A DNA stretch of 64,000 bases from Acanthosepion esculentum (GCA_964036315.1 OZ038478.1:140236156-140300155); one strand, 5' to 3'; shown: positions 9,836 through 23,427, numbered from the stretch's first letter. Numbers and translations: made by a program. Notes: generated from the sequence alone by a model not told the origin.

Positions 9836-12429
9836 ACAGTAAATTTACTTATTTTACTCTACTGACTTCAATATCAAAAAGATCGTATTAAAGGAAATTT
9901 CCACTGTCAGGTAGGATTCGAAGCTGTGTTCTCCTTTGGGAAAACATGATTTAATGTGATCGAATAAGATCTTTCCAATATTCAGATCGGTCGATCAAAA
10001 TAAATGTACTTTTTAATAAATAAACGAAACGCATTCTGAAAATAGTAAGTAATAAAAGCCTGTCGGAATAATAAATAAAAATATACCTTACTTTACATAC
10101 ATATATATAGGAATGTGTGTATACGCATGTGTGTTCGTGTGCGCGCGCGCGCGTGTGTGAAAGCTTCCTGTATGAAGATTGCGGTTATGCATTAAACAGA
10201 CTTTTACTACACGCTGTTAGCCATATAATTAAATACTGACGTGGGAAGGGATTATCTAGTAAACAATTTTCTTTTTCTGCCGAAAAATGGAATATAAAAT
10301 ATAGAGAATATTGACTGGTTATTTTATTTAACCACTTAATTATGATTTGTCTTCTAAATGTAATCAGAATCTATGAGCAACCTGTAAAAATGTATAATAC
10401 ATAAGAATACATGAATAAGCCTTAATTTCAGACGTGAATATGTTACAAATAAACATGTTTTTTTCTCTCAGCACGCTATTCTTCTACAAAATTATAACTA
10501 GGATTTTATTTTAATGAAATGGAAGAGAAATACTGAGATAAAATGTTTCAATATAAACAGTGAGATGTACATTTAATGGCTTATCAGCGAAAATTCCTAT
10601 ATTATCGTCGTCCTCTTGTTAAAATCAAAATTTCAAGTAAATGTGATGACAATATTGCTATTTTGTTAAAGAATACAATATATATTTATGAACGGTAAGT
10701 AAAATGAATTCATATCGTTACAGAAAAAAAGATTTGTGTTGTTTACAAGAAAGGTGAAATTGCCTTTTAATTGTTTTCTAAGATCCAAGGTCAAAAATAG
10801 GTTTCAGCGAATGAAGTCTGACAGTCTGGCAAAGAGCATCCTTCGTTGAACATTACGGACAGGTGATGCAGATTCAAAAGCAATGAAATCTAGGAAATAT
10901 CAGGAAGCACTGCATTTGACGACTACCAACAGCAGCAACATCTAAAATGAAGAGCATATGTAACTCGAAGCTAAATTACTCACTTAATCAAGATGTTGAT
11001 ATTCTACAAAATTTCAAATAAAAGGTTATGAAGGAAAAAACTATTTATAATGGAAACTGCGATAAGAGCGACTGGACACGAGAAACCTATATACCTTAAA
11101 AATTCTTGTAAATGAAGATTTTATGAATTTCAACCGAAAGAAGTACAGAGGCTCATTACATCCAATATATGTATTCTCCATTCTTTTCAAACTTTTAAAA
11201 CCGCAACTGAACCTACGCTACCTTCGCGGAATAATAGAATATAAGTTAATTATCGATAGGTATAAGCAAAATGAAATTGTGCTACATACAAGGGTTAAAA
11301 TCAATTGAAAAATATCTATTCAATTTTTAGCACTGATCTCGTTGAGAATATGGTGCGAACCGTGTACTATGCTTCACAAATGAATTACATCCTTAGTTTT
11401 AGAGGAGTGATATTAGAGTACAAAATCAGAATCCATTTAATATCGAAAAAAATAAATTTTGAATCAAGTAATAGTTAATAAAGCGATTAACATATATTAT
11501 CAAAATCAAATGAACCACAGTTACCATAAAGACAAAACAGTAATACAAAATTAATGTATAGATATCAGTACACCAGTCGATAAAATATAGATTCATTATT
11601 TACTGCAGAAATTAAGAAATAGCAACTTAGTTATTAAAAATAATATATCACAAATCTCCAATATATAATATAGGAGGTTGGCGATTTGTGATATATTTGT
11701 GTATTCTCCCATTCGGAGAATATAACTGTAAATAAGAAATAACACAAAATATCTTACATAGGATATACAATAACCACATTCTCCCGGTGAGTAACTTGCA
11801 CCATATTGGACCAGAATGACGTCATACAGTACATTAATAAGTAGCATAAGGGATTATAATAACATTAGACTTCTACTCACACACAAAACCAAAGTATTAA
11901 GAAATCATATAGCAATGGAAATGAACCCGTAAAATAATATTTAAAGAACTATTTTTCCCAGACAATCAACAAATCTTAATTAAATTATATATTCGTAAAG
12001 AAACGCCTTTCTCAAAGGAATTGCTACTATTTCAAGAGATTTTTATCAAGCTGCAATAGAAATATTAAATCAAAATCAAGATGCGTAAAATTAAGTGAAC
12101 CTTTACACGCTGTATTTTTGGTTTTCATGGTTGCAAGTGCAAATTATTTTTTTGTATAAAATTCAGAACGACATGTATTCATTTTTTGGGGAAGCTGTGT
12201 ACACTGCACTCAAACAATATAACATTGTTTATGCAAAAGTGTGTTGTTAGAGACTAAATTTTGAAAACAATATAGATGCTAAGATCTAAAGAACTACCTG
12301 AAGCTTTCAAATATCATAGTTGAAACCTGTAATAATAGAGAACGCTAGAAAAATCTATCAAAACGATTTGGTGTGCACTTCTGCACCGCGCAACCAATTA
12401 TTTGTACATGGAAGGCCTTTGATATGAAG
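9836..12429. other. Long AT-rich stretch without recognisable genes
   Basis: Contains a (CG/TG)n spot at 10138-10158 and a perfect 14-bp inverted repeat (ATATATCACAAATC with its complement) at about 11644-11697. Short frames at 11123-11308 and 11596-11847 show no domain. Nothing else supportable. Confidence 0.4.
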
Positions 12430-12720
12430 GCATCGCAATCAAGAACTGGCCGGCCTTGAAAAAGAAAAGCAGCATGGGCAAGTAGAAATCTATTTCGGCA
12501 AGTCCAAGCAAATCATGTTGTGAGCTTTCCGGTTCTCCAATGATCACTGGCCAATATCTGAAAGAGTGTGCATATAGCTACTGTGCGACGAAATTTAAAC
12601 AATGCAGATCGTCATAGCAGATTGCCTAGACTACTGCTTACGAAAGAGCACAAACATGCACGTTTCAACTATAGCAAAGCTCGTATTACTTATGAAGAAA
12701 TATTCTGGCAAAATAGATAG
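12430..12720 (+). pseudogene. Tc1-like transposase fragment (HTH region)
   Basis: One plus-strand frame gives SQSRTGRP, then ASRNLFRQVQANHVVSFPVL, then VHIATVRRNLNNADRHSRLP, LLLTKEHKHARFNYSKARIT and YEEIFWQN before a stop. This is the bipartite helix-turn-helix region of Tc1 family transposases up to the point just before the first catalytic aspartate. Three stops interrupt it. The catalytic domain and inverted repeats are absent; the 3' side runs into ATAG repeats. Family call is good, activity impossible. Confidence 0.7.
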
Positions 12721-12760
12721 ATTGATATAGATAGATATAGATATAGATATAGCTATATAT
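12721..12760. repeat. (ATAG)n/(ATAGAT)n microsatellite
   Basis: Short tetranucleotide and hexanucleotide tract between the Tc1 scrap and the Helitron-like terminus. Confidence 0.9.
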
Positions 12761-12765
12761 GTATA

Positions 12766-13442
12766 CTAGAAGCATGGCCCGGCGTTGCCCGTGCTTGATT
12801 CAAAAATCGTACGACACATACAGCAATCGCTATCACTTGACTTAAAATATTTTTACCCTTTCTTGCCTTTAAAGGAGTGCCCTTTGCCGTGCTGATGTTG
12901 CTACATGCCTTACTTCTTGCCTATCTCACACTGCGAATTTTCTCTAAGCTCTATACTAAACATTAAATCTGTTACACAAAACGATCAGCTTTAAAAACGG
13001 ACTCGTAACTGGAAAAATCGAATGAAAAAAGAATGTTAACAACAAATACTTTTTCACACCCAGCCCACTTCTGCGGAATCAGAATCAACGTTGAGTTTAA
13101 GAAAGCGAATGAGCCAATTCCCACTTGTGACGAATGCAGCTATCGATTTTTTTGGCATGCTAGCATACTAGTTAACATTCATGTCAGTTAGCTGTTGGCC
13201 CTCAGGCTGGCCAATAGAATCTTCCTGCCTATTCGTGGCAGCCAGCTATAGGCTCTTACTCTGGCCAGTAGAAAATGGCCGCAAAATACATGGAAACTAC
13301 TGTAGAAGCATGAAAAAATCGATTATTTCCACTATCGATGGGAGCTGGGAAACGCAATGTCGTTCTTGCCCCTTATACTAACATCGTGCATGTGCATGTA
13401 AATTTTGGTGCAAATCCTTCGAAAATTGCGGCCGTTCATTCG

Positions 13443-13484
<42 letters not shown>

Positions 13485-13490
13485 CCTGCC
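12766..13490 (-). mobile_element. Helitron-like non-autonomous element (putative)
   Basis: Read on the minus strand the block ends in a GC hairpin (GCACGGGCAACGCCGGGC) followed after 8 bases by CTAG at 12769-12766 and then T, the layout of Helitron 3' ends (hairpin plus CTRR next to a T). The other side, near 13385-13480, carries TTTTGGTGCAAATCC and a (CA)n run, an arrangement common in such dispersed elements. No Rep or helicase coding is present. The 3' end is visible; the left boundary is a guess. Confidence 0.4.
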
Positions 13491-13496
13491 TTTAAT

Positions 13497-13528
<32 letters not shown>

Positions 13529-13548
13529 ATTATGAAATGGCCAAAAAT

Positions 13549-13613
<65 letters not shown>
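13446..13613. repeat. (CA)n, (TA)n and (CT)n microsatellites
   Basis: CA tract 13446-13482, TA tract 13505-13530, CT tract 13552-13613. The CT tract is the exact left border of the PLE coding region. Confidence 0.95.
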
Positions 13614-13615
<2 letters not shown>

Positions 13616-15782
13616 ATATCCCCCAAGGTTTGATAAAGACACCTTGGCAAAGGACCTGAAATCCTTCTTCAGAAGAATACGGCTAAAAGCCCACTACGGG
13701 AACAATGATCAAACACCTTCCATACTTGATACATTAAAAGAGAAGAACACTACATACACCCCACAAAACACAGACACTACTATACAAACATTTGAAATAG
13801 CCGTAGCAAATGACATAAAGAAAACAATAGCACGTAAGATACCACGTAACAATATTTCTGAAGGGGAACGTATAGCCCTCGACAGGCTGATACATAGAGA
13901 TGACCTAGTCATAACACATGCCGACAAAGGGGGTGCCACAGTGATCTGGGGGATCAAAGAATACATTAAAGAAGCAAACAAACAACTAGCCGACAAAGAA
14001 ACCTATAAAAGCTTACCTACAGATCCCCTCCCCGAATACCAAAAAGAATTAACCAGCTCACTAAACATAATGCTTCGCAACAACCTAATCGACAAAGAAA
14101 CATGCACAATACTTACACCCACAAACATTACACCTGCTCGTTTCTATCTCCTCCCTAAAATACACAAAAGCAACAACCCAGGAAGGCCCGTCATTTCATC
14201 ATTCAACTGCCGCACGACCAAAATTTCAAAATATGTAGACCATTACATACAACCCCTAGCTAAGGAAGTAAAATCCTACATCAGAGACACAACAGATCTA
14301 CTAAACAAAATTAACCACATACAGACAGTTCCAGAGAATGCTATTCTAGTGACTATGGACGTAAGGTTACTCTATTCAAACATTAAGCATATCGAAGGGC
14401 TAACCGCCCTTCAGGAAGCACTTGCTAAAAGAGGAAAACAAGAACCTTCCACAGAAGTTATCATAAAACTGATGGAGCATATTCTCACATTTAACACTTT
14501 CAATTTCAATGGAGCACACAACCTTCAAATAAGAGGTTGTGCCATGGGCACCATTGCAGCTCCTTCATATGCTACAATATTCATGGGAATATTTGAGGAG
14601 ACCCATATCTACCCCCTCATTGGTAACGACTGCGTATTCTACGCAAGATATATCGATGACATATTCTTTATATACACGGGTAGTAACGACAAACTCACCC
14701 AATTCCTCATGACCCTAAACACGGTACACGACTCAATTAAATTTGACTATGCATAATCCAAAACATCAGTAATATTTTTAGACACTCACATTTACATAGA
14801 TGAAAACAGGAAACTGCAAATGACACTACACACTAAAATCACCGACACCCACAATTATCTACACTTTAAGTCTACCCACCCTAAACGCCTCAAAGAGAAC
14901 CTTCCCTATTCACAAGCACTTAGACTCAGAAGGATATGTTCCCACAATGAAGAATTAAACAAACACATTGAAAATCTGGAGCATCAATTCACAACACGTG
15001 GCTATAAACAACACCTAATCAGGGAACAAATAAATAAAGCAATTTCCACACATAGAGAAAACACCCTAATATACAAGATTAAAACTAAATCTAGCCGCAT
15101 TCCTCTAGTAACCACTTTCAACCCCACTCTGCCTCCACTATCCCAAATAATCAAAAGTCGCTGGGAAATACTACATCTCAAACCAGACCTAAAAAAACTA
15201 TTTAAGGAACCCGGCCTTCTAGCATATCGTAGACCTAAGAACCTAAAAGAAATCATAGGTAGTAACCGCATTTTAGGGGACAAGGTAATCCGTGATAAAC
15301 TAACAACAAAAACAACAGGATTTTCCCAACCATGTAACAACAAAAGAAGTTTATGTCGCAATCACGTTACACCCACGAATTCATTCACTAGCTCAGTCAC
15401 TAAATCTACTTACAAAATCTATCACGACTCTAACTGTAGAAGTCATAACATAATTTACCTCCTCGAATGCACACTATACCTGAAACAATATGTAGGAAAA
15501 TCTGAATGGCCCTTTCACTACAGAATCAATAATTACCGCAATCGAATTAAGTCGACTCCCCATGAAAAATTATTACCTGTAGAACAACATTTCCGCATAG
15601 AAAAACACGACTTCAAAACCCATGCCAAATTCACTATAATTGAGAGAATAGAAAAGCCCAAAGCTGATAACACTAGAAGAATTTTAGAGTTCCATGAAAA
15701 TAAGTGGATACGACGTTTATACGCGCTGTTTCCAGCTGGGCTAAACCATAAATTGACCAATATAGATAGTAGTAACACATAA
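13614..15782 (+). pseudogene. Penelope-like element polyprotein: reverse transcriptase plus GIY-YIG endonuclease
   Basis: The best-preserved gene of the window. From 13644 the frame shows, in order: the PLE-specific HADKGGATVI block (residues 92-101), PARFYLLPKIHKSNNPGRPV (164-183), RT motif A LVTMDV (235-240), motif B RGCAMGTIAAPS (297-308) and the catalytic YIDD (336-339). A single TAA at 14754-14756 then interrupts; the same frame resumes at once (TSVIFLDTHIYIDENRKLQ), passes a linker with cysteines (C172, C179, C206, C217 counted from 14820) and ends in a GIY-YIG domain: IIYLLEC (211-217), QYVGKS (223-228), an arginine at 235 and a glutamate in RRILEFHENKW. PLE proteins copy their own RNA and use GIY-YIG to cut target DNA. 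The 5' end is truncated at a (CT)n tract, so the N-terminus is missing. The cysteine-bearing linker resembles Neptune-type PLEs, but that subgroup is uncertain. Apart from one nonsense codon the copy is intact, so it is young. Confidence 0.93.
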
Positions 15783-15978
15783 ATCTACAAATCAAAACCT
15801 ACCCACATTCCATACCCATAGAAAAAAGACAGGCTTACGGAGATGTTGAGGCCACACACCTATACACACACCCACGCGCAACATACTCACTCACTTTCCT
15901 AATGAGCCAAATGATAACACACACCCATAGCAATATACAAGCTAACACATATCATACTCACTCACTGCCTTAAAAACT

Positions 15979-16009
<31 letters not shown>

Positions 16010-16321
16010 TTACCAGAGACTAAACAACTAAATAACACACACACTAAACTAAATAACACAAACACACACACACACACACACAAACACACTTACCATCCCC
16101 TCCCCAAACACAAATAATTCTGCTGAACTGACCGGAGAAAAAAAGGGAACATAACTCTTATCTCAAATGACAACTTAAAAGAGACTGTTTGACCAACACA
16201 AGGAATGTTAAAAAGATAAATAAATAATAAAAAAAACAAATGAAAACTACAGACAAACGTTCGTTTTCTTCATCAAGACATTCATTTCTGTAGTTTACTG
16301 CTACAGCAAGCAGAGACATTT
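15783..16321 (+). other. PLE 3' untranslated region with (CA)n runs
   Basis: CA tracts at about 15985-16010 and 16062-16090 in a C/A-rich leader, then A-rich sequence leading to the hammerhead-like motif. No ORF. Confidence 0.5.
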
Positions 16322-16364
16322 TTTCTCCCGATGATGGCCATGTTGGCCGAAACTAGTCGAGGAA
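16322..16364 (+). ncRNA. Hammerhead-like ribozyme at the PLE 3' end
   Basis: Helix I: TTTCTC (16322-16327) pairs with GAGGAA (16359-16364), six pairs including one wobble. Core CCGATGA (16328-16334), where canonical is CUGANGA, so U4 is C here. Helix II: GGCC (16336-16339) with GGCC (16345-16348), loop ATGTT; one extra U precedes it. GAAA at 16349-16352, then palindromic CTAG loop closed by A16352-T16357, and cleavage-site C at 16358. Minimal type I hammerheads with palindromic helix-III loops are known from PLEs. The fold is clear; U4C and the extra U suggest decay. Confidence 0.65.
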
Positions 16365-16399
16365 TATAAATGAAATAATAATAATAAAAGCATAAGAAT

Positions 16400-19300
16400 A
16401 TTAATCTACAACCCAGTATGTCTGAAGATTTTAATTGATTTTTTTAAAATAATTTTTATCGTTCAAAATATATATACATATAAATATATATATTGTGAGT
16501 GTGAATTAAAACCCAACGGTCAGACACATCTCTCATTTTCACGTCTGTTTCGAATTTTCGCACTGTCCAAAGGTTAATCTTCATCGTCAGTTTTGTAAGG
16601 AAATTGGTTCAGTATCGGAGAATGAGTGTTTATACGTAGTGAAGACATAGCTATCTGTACGGCATGGTATTTAAGCAGATGAATTATAACCATATGTGTT
16701 ATGAAAACACTCCCATGAGTGCTCAGGATCGCCTCGTCAGTGATGTTATCACTTGGGGTCATGGCAAGTTTCGGGTCTTCCAACATCATACTTGCTCGCC
16801 CAAGAGACCCTACCGAAACAGTACTATTCCGGCAGGCGATCCTGAAACAAAAAGAAAAAAAATACGTAAAGCACGCAACAAATGGACTCCTCAAATAAAT
16901 GCCACTGCTCACCAATCATCACCAACTTACGTCACTTCCTCCTCAGCTAAGACGATACAAAAAAGAATCGACAGCGAGCTCGTCTTTTTGCTTCATCTTA
17001 GGTTGACCACGCTGAACGACCCCTATCTTCAACGAACAGTTTGACATAACAGGTAAGTAATGACAAGAAAAGTTTCCTTTCATATGAAGTGTTACTTAAC
17101 CAAAAAAAAAAATTCACTACGTTCGTGGGTCATAGGAATTATGATCACAAACGGTACTCGCTTTCTTTTCCCTCCACTCCCATTTTTCCTTCCCTCCTTA
17201 CCTCTCCTCTCTCCCCTCCCAACTAGATAAAACAGTATATAACCTAATAATATTTGCCTGACTTTCGGAAGGATTGTGCTCTATCATACCATTTACTATA
17301 TAGACTAATGGAAACTGCCACATTGTATTTCAATTGTAATCACAATATCGGCCTGTGAAAACGTAAGATATTGAGGAATATATGCAAAAACTTCAGAGGT
17401 CATTACATCACAAATATGCAAATTTCGTTTTTGCTGCATGCTATTGTTCTCCAGCTATTATAATTTTATGCTTTTACGTTAGTGCAGAATTTCCAAAGTG
17501 TTTTTTCCTTGACTGCATTTACGGAATGAAAATTTGATTGCGCCTCAGCAAAGGGTTGTCCCTTGTAAAGACGCAAGCAGCTCGACGGCAAAAAAAGTTC
17601 CAGGTGGAAAATTAAAGGGGGATAATCGCGGAATTAAAATCATGAATTTATTATTGATGGCTCTCTCCTTCATTTTCTGGACCCTAATCTGCTATAATCT
17701 TAATACTTAATCTAATGCAAAAATATCACAATTGTAAATTCGGTCAATAATTATTTAGAACAATTTATACAGGGGCTCATGCATGCAATTGCAAGTAATC
17801 CATAATAATATTTCAAATTTTGAAACCATATTTATTTTTGGCATATGAAATTGTTGAAACAGTTTTTACATTTTGGATTGTCTTTCAATTATTCCCCCAT
17901 TCGTGCTATCCTCCTCGGCCCAATCTATGAGGCGCACCACACCACTTTGGAAGAACTGGCTTAGTGAAATGCATGCGAAATACACAATTGAATATCTTGA
18001 GAATAACATGTTTAGATATAAAGATCGAGATTCGGGTTCCTGACAATATGACTAAAGTATAGTAACCCGATCGTTAAAAATATAATTTTAAAAATAAGTG
18101 AGGGAAGAAAATGGTCTTGCGACAAAGAAATTCTATGTTCAATCTATGTCCCTAAGACGTAACAGGAATGCATATCATAATAATAATCTAAAAATAAATA
18201 GTTTGGTTTTATTTCTTTTAAAAGGGGAAGTGTAATTTCCATTAAAAATATCTTTGAACGAGTGGAACTAAAGGGTCTTGGTGATTATTTGAATGCTGTG
18301 GACTTGGTATACAGTACCAAATAATGGATAGCACATGGACCATGAAAGAAAAACAAAGACCTAATCACTACATCAAATGAAAGATTAGGAAGGAAACTTT
18401 CATCAATAATGGGAAATTTAAGAGATACTCGAATATTTACCTAAAAATTGTTATTAGCCCGGCCAAATCAAACAGCCTTGCGATGCTTCTTTGTCTTTGA
18501 CCTTGATTAATAAAAATTGTGATTGGCTAAGATTTAGAAAATTTAGGTCCAATTTCCAGGTTTCAGAAATATGCATACCCCCGCTCCAGATTTAATTGCA
18601 ATTTTTCTTATAGGAAGATACGTTTAACTCAATGATGAAGAGAGATTTGTTAAAATATCTTTCAGCCATTTTGGTTGTGATGATTTCAAGAAACATTTGT
18701 CTTGTCGCTAAAAGAAAATGGATGGTCAGCAACATGTCCAGAAAGGACCATCTGTCTTTTCTGGTAATGTAAAAAATAAGTTTATTTAATGAAATAATAA
18801 TGACCAGAAACCTAACTCACGCGTGGTCTGGGTGGCCTTATCCCGTAATATTCTGTCAACGGCCTCCGAGCCAGGTCTGACAATATTCAAATCAATATCT
18901 GTGCAGGGAAGCTATCCACCAACTTGTATGGAAAACGGTTAGATTGTACACCCAATCATGTTTAAACTGGGGTCACTCTGGACCGGTCATTACATACAAG
19001 GACAAAATTAAAACCATTATTGGGCAACCTACCATTCTACCCTTAATTATTAAAACCTATATTGCGTATATCGGGGAAAAAAACTAGTGTCACCTTGCTT
19101 TAGAAATCAGCATCGTTTAAATTGCAATTATTCTTTGAAAGTTACCGTTGATGTTGTACGACATGGAAATTTTCCATAGGCAATGGTCTCGTTTAAATTT
19201 AAAACAGTGCAAAAGAAGATGATATCAGCGTCAATCCTACATATGGAAATAGATAATAATATGTTGACATTGGGGTGTGATTCCTCATGTGACATGATAG

Positions 19301-20100
19301 GTAACTGTATTTTCAAATATTTTCTTCGTACTGAAAAATTAATAGAATCGTTTTTCATATTCGGGCATACTTAATGTATTAGACAATGCACCGCATGTCA
19401 GTTTTGACAAAAGTATATATATATTTGTATTGTATAGTAAGGTCTTTTGCCTTTCTGATTTTATACGCATATGCATTTTAGTGTGCGGCCATGAATGAAC
19501 ATTTCTCTATGTACTAAGTGTGAAGTAGAATGTAAAAGAAAATATATGTTTCTAATAAAAGGAAGAAATGTAAATACAGAACGTTTCACTATTTTGAGAT
19601 AATCGATCAACTTGTCAAGAAAGATCAAACAGTTTTCCGAACGTTTCTCCACTCTGAAGCCAGATTTTACTGTTAAATGACATGAAACACAGACGAACGA
19701 TGTGATTAATATAAGACAGGAAAAGAAAGCGACAGAAAAGGAGTGTAGAGACAGCGACATCTAGGAATTTTAGAAGGAACGCTCGATAATTCCCTTGAAT
19801 GGAAAATACGGTTATATTATCGGCTTAAATAAGTAAAGAACAACAAGAAATAGATGCAGCAAAGAGAGTAAAACTGAATAGGATCATTTATTCTATTTTA
19901 TTTTTAATGGTATTTTTTAAGAATTGAGGAACCAGAGCCGTTCAGCATTTCCTCTTGTTCTAAGTAATTAATCAGAGGCTAGTTTGATTTATTTGGGAAG
20001 TATATAAGAATAATGCCGACCATGTAGTGGAAGCAAAGTGTCTGTGTCCTGATGGAAAATTAACCCAGTAACTACAATAATAATAAGAAAGAAGAGTATG
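16400..20100. other. AT-rich region with no recognisable gene
   Basis: Minus strand at about 16590-16540 holds CTGACGA...GAAACAGACG, possibly another worn PLE hammerhead. A plus frame at 16664-17044 and its antisense shadow have no family motif. A pyrimidine tract lies at 17155-17222. GATTAGGAAGGAAACTTTCA near 18382 resembles a stretch near 25268. Nothing else supportable. Confidence 0.4.
17155..17222. repeat. Polypyrimidine tract
   Basis: About 68 bases almost entirely C and T (CTTTCTTTTCCCTCCACTCC onward), a low-complexity tract of unknown role. Confidence 0.85.
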
Positions 20101-20109
20101 AAAAGAATG

Positions 20110-20480
20110 TAATTTCTAACCGTATTTATACGTTACGGTTTGTAGATGCTGACACAATTAGAAGTTCCATTAGATATCATTATTGGCGAACATAATTTTA
20201 ACAATATAAGATATCCAGATGATACAGTGGTGATAGCAGACACGAGAAGTAAGCTAAAAGCTCTACACCAGAAGACAGCAAAGGAAAACGAGAAGAAAAG
20301 ACTAACCGTCACTTGTAAGAAGACAGATTGTTTGCGATCTAAGAATTGGAAACACTAAAATCTATGACATAAAAAATCATTAATATTGAGGAATCATTTT
20401 ATATGAGGACGGTAAACGCGACACAGAAATTCGAAGGAGCATTGGAATAACAACAGATGTGTTCCGAAAGTCTGTTTTTC
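20110..20480 (+). pseudogene. RTE-type LINE reverse-transcriptase fragment
   Basis: The 20146-20358 frame carries the RT catalytic neighbourhood NNIRYPDDTVVIADTRSKLK; the usual YADD box is YPDD here. It continues with KENEKKRLTVTCKKTDC. After a frame change the downstream block YEDGKRDTEIRRSIGITTDV matches the RTE segment that follows the RT core. It then fades at about 20480. EN domain, fingers and C-terminal tail are missing. It lies head-on to the long minus-strand RTE remnant that starts at about 20990 and is a separate copy. Confidence 0.75.
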
Positions 20481-23424
20481 TTAAGAATTCTTTCCAGGTC
20501 ATATGTTTTCTTAGTACTCACAGAATTCCTCGGTAAGTGAACAAAATCCAGCATGCAATGACATACGATTAAATATTATGGAGGTGTTCTGTGATTGATA
20601 TGCTTACTCTGGCTTATCAATGCTTTGCAGGTTATTACAATGCAATGAATTATTAAATAGTGTAAGAATGTTAATGTTTTTTGTAGATAATAATGGTTTT
20701 AGTGATACACGCCTTAATAATTTTGCCTAATTTTCTTAAATTCAGGAAGACATCTAGCATCTTACAATGAGAATAACTTCAATAAACCGAGTTAACTTCA
20801 GATACCTATCAAATTCTGACGTCCCCACATGTAGCTCACATATTCAACACTATTCTTTACAATTCATAGATAGTAAGGGGACTCAAATAAACTTACAGAA
20901 TATACATTGTCATAGATAGAAAAACTGATAAGTAACATTTGGAGAAAAACTGAGAAAACAAACTCTAAGACAGAGGAACACACACACACACATACACACA
21001 CACAATTTTCAATACAGAAGAAAATCATTGACAGAGTCTCATCAGCTACGTGGTCCGTGGTTTTGCCGATCTCTCTTTGACTATCAATCTTCTTATACGA
21101 TGTCTGAGTTAAGTTATCTGCACCATCCCCCTCATCATTATGCGTCAAATAAATTTCAGCTGTTTCTTTCTGATTCTTAGTACAATACGTATGTTTGTTA
21201 CTATTTTCTTTAAAACTTCCTAACTATCTCTGCGCATAGAACAGTATCATTATGTATTACCGCATGTCTATTAGCTCCAGTTTTCTCTTCATCGGTGGGA
21301 AGATTTTACACCATTCTCTGCTATGCAATATGAGTTATATCAAATAGCAGTTCAGAAAGACTTTCCTTGTTTCTAACGTAATGTTCCTGTAGCCTAGTAG
21401 CTTGTTTAACATTTGGGATGAATATTTCGCTAACCTAATGCCGGTTTAGGCTTCACTGTTTCATTCACTGTTAAAATATTTCTCAGATATTTAAACTTCT
21501 GGATGTTTTTCATGATGATATCTGAAATTCGTAGTTGGCATCTTGTTTCTTTATTGATTGACTGATTGATTCGTTTTTTATGGTTTATCAACCCTTTGCA
21601 GGTTATTTTGAGATTGGAAAAAATAGTTTTCGTTTTCTCTTTTTAATTTTGGAAAAAAAATATTTTAGTGATAATGTTTTTACTAATTAACCCATAGCTG
21701 GAGGAAATAGGTAGATTTATATCTTTCCCATAAGTAGGTATGAATCCGTAGGTAAATAAAACGAAGACAATGGGAACTACAACTCTGTACTCTGATTCAT
21801 ATTTCCGAGCCATTTACCACACCATCCGATGAAATATCCAAGTGTACAGAACCTAGTCATCTCAGGCGGTCACGAATCTATGTATTGGCTAGGTTTAACG
21901 CTGCGTAACTTTTGTGATCGTAAAGGAACCGATATTTGAACGTGATGTTATTGTAAGCCTTGTTCTTCTCTTGTTGATAACCATATTTTCTGTCAACGTA
22001 AATGCTGGTAATTTTTCTCGCTTTCTTTTAGTACCTTTTCTAGGTTCTGCAGTTTTCGTTCAGTGTCATCTATGTATCTTATACTTTTAACATTAGGCAC
22101 AACAATAATAAATGGACATAAGGTCAGCAACTCTAATAGACGGTCCTCGCTCTAGAGTTTGAATAATGAGAGAAGAAACGTTCTTGTCTTATGTCCCTTT
22201 CTATGTTTTCTACCTGTTCTTCAATGAATTTTCTATCCGTTTGCAGGCGCTTTCTTCCAACTATAAATATTGGATGATTCTAACATATATCTAGTTTTTC
22301 TAAGAGTTCAAACAGACCCTCGTGCTGTTGCTTGCCAAATCTATTTGCGTAATCTAACAAATAAAATTGTTTCATAATTCTGTATGTGTATTGTTTTCTG
22401 CGATATCATTCTAATAATAAATAACGCAATTCTTGTTCCAGTGTTCTTAAAAATAAAGACTCACAGCTATGCTCCTATTTTCGGTCTAATTCTGCTTTGT
22501 TTTCTATTCATCTGAATTCGTAAGCTTGGATATGTGGCTCGTTAAAATGATTGTCCGATGGAGCATACATTCATTTGCATCTGTTTTTCTAGGCAATGCT
22601 ATGAAGACTGCTGTCCTCTAATATACGGACATTGTTATTAATTCTGTCAGTGGTTAAACCGTCTACGTCTGAGGTGATTTTTATTACAATGCCATCTTGT
22701 ACGTTTTTCCTTGTTCTTGTTCATCTTGTCCAGTGCTGAACTTACTTGAGACTATAATATTTCCGCACCAACCATATTTTGGTGTATTGTAGGTTTCTCT
22801 ATTTCATCCTGAAATAATTCTCTGGCGTATTAGATCCATTTTCAAAATATTCCCTCTTTTACTATTGCCAGTGATACTTGGTTTAATATATACAACTTTC
22901 ATTTCTGTGAGTCGTTCCTATTTAGACTGTCTTTATTTTTTTTTATTTCAATGTTTAGTGTTCTATACACATTTCCAATCTTTTCTGCTCTCATCCACTC
23001 TTTCCTTTCATATCTCGTTTTCCTTGTGATGAATTCATTCGCAGACTTATGTAGTCCTTCTCGTAACAAGTTTAACTTGGAATGTGTAGTTGTTCTTCAT
23101 GATGACGGTAGTCTTTGAGTATAGAATCCAGAGGTTGGCAGTGAATATTTCAAAGACAGTAGGGAAGCGTAGTTCAGGTTAAAGTAGCAGAGCGTTGTTC
23201 TTCCTTCTGTTCTTTGGTTCTGACAGGTTGGTACTGGACATTCGGAGAGAGTAATCAAAATGTCCGCCTTTATACACGACGGATTGAATATTTAACGTCT
23301 CCTGATTGGTTAACTTTCTTTTGGGAAACTATAAAGTGAATCAAGTCATTTGGGTTGGCTCACTAGTTATTTAAATACACATAATAATCCAACAGTAGTC
23401 TCGTTCAATACACATATGCTGCTG

Positions 23425-23427
<3 letters not shown>

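Noticed and set aside
12766..12800. A GC hairpin as a transcription terminator
   Set aside because: Bacterial-type terminators do not apply here, and the adjacent CTAG fits a Helitron end better.
15002..15361. 119-codon minus-strand ORF
   Set aside because: It is the shadow of the PLE coding frame on the plus strand.
16574..17044. Overlapping ORFs of 113 and 126 codons on opposite strands
   Set aside because: Neither shows a family motif and both overlap each other; no reason to prefer one as a gene.
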